Below, in pieces: positions 62,959 through 62,962 of a DNA stretch of 62,962 nt; positions within the stretch are counted from its first letter, which is position 1; each line of letters opens with the position of its first letter. The translations under genes and the position numbers were made by a program. Origin of the DNA: Candidatus Avelusimicrobium faecicola (GTDB lineage: Bacteria > Elusimicrobiota > Elusimicrobia > Elusimicrobiales > Elusimicrobiaceae). The stretch lies in the NCBI GenBank assembly GCA_900540405.1, contig UQFW01000001.1:1-62962 (forward strand), in the 5' to 3' direction. The notes below the pieces were generated by a model. That model saw only the letters and a list, made by a program, of their open reading frames with translations. It was not told the origin of the DNA and searched no databases.

Positions 62959-62962
62959 TTGG

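Overview
The window is a gene-dense chromosomal segment (about 50 % G+C) of a Gram-negative bacterium living by fermentation. Outer-membrane-type proteins (an autotransporter and a small beta-barrel protein), lipoproteins, a complete mannose-family sugar PTS with HPr kinase, an L-lactate dehydrogenase and a full-length NifU/NifS pair fit an anaerobic, probably gut-associated, member of the Elusimicrobiota (Elusimicrobium-like). That assignment is inference from gene content and style; no rRNA gene is present to confirm it. I see no CRISPR array, prophage or insertion sequence, and only one possible trace of integration, a 3' tRNA fragment near tRNA-Val.

Layout. 1-10 kb: a membrane glycosyltransferase, a GT2-GT9 fusion glycosyltransferase, a phosphoesterase and smc on the minus strand, a 74-residue duplicated-motif protein, and a second GT2 glycosyltransferase. 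10-18.7 kb: the ribosome hibernation factor hpf, then a tight sugar-sensing operon hprK-rapZ-EIIA-EIIB-EIIC-EIID-HPr-EI-lepA. 18.7-26 kb: folD, a lipoprotein, a 1023-residue autotransporter and a 773-residue secreted orphan. 26-36.5 kb: tRNA-Val, ldh, dnaE, a Nudix protein, a lipid-kinase/nuclease operon and alaS. 36.6-50 kb: tRNA-Tyr, mutS-mutL, hpt-ftsH, glmM-pdxJ-glmS-nnrD, a hydrolase and gph. 50-63 kb: glycerate kinase with an outer-membrane protein, recN-nadK, nifU-nifS, a pair of 5'-nucleotidase-family proteins with dus, and rplM-rpsI.

The most striking observation is a pair of unannotated structured RNAs on the minus strand (3618-3852 and 9594-9827), each directly upstream of a GT2-type glycosyltransferase gene. 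Their primary sequences differ widely, but they share one fold: an 11-12 bp closing stem, a hairpin with a GAAGA loop, further hairpins, a terminator hairpin followed by a U-run, and an 8-bp pseudoknot between the terminator loop and a single-stranded linker. Paired positions differ between the copies while pairing is kept, and G.U pairs appear only when the minus strand is read. I do not recognise the family. It may be a terminator-type riboregulator of surface-glycan genes or a free small RNA.

Other points of note: hprK appears to start at an AUA codon; a second 5'-nucleotidase paralogue has lost its metal-binding motifs; and a Nudix protein has a degraded Nudix box.
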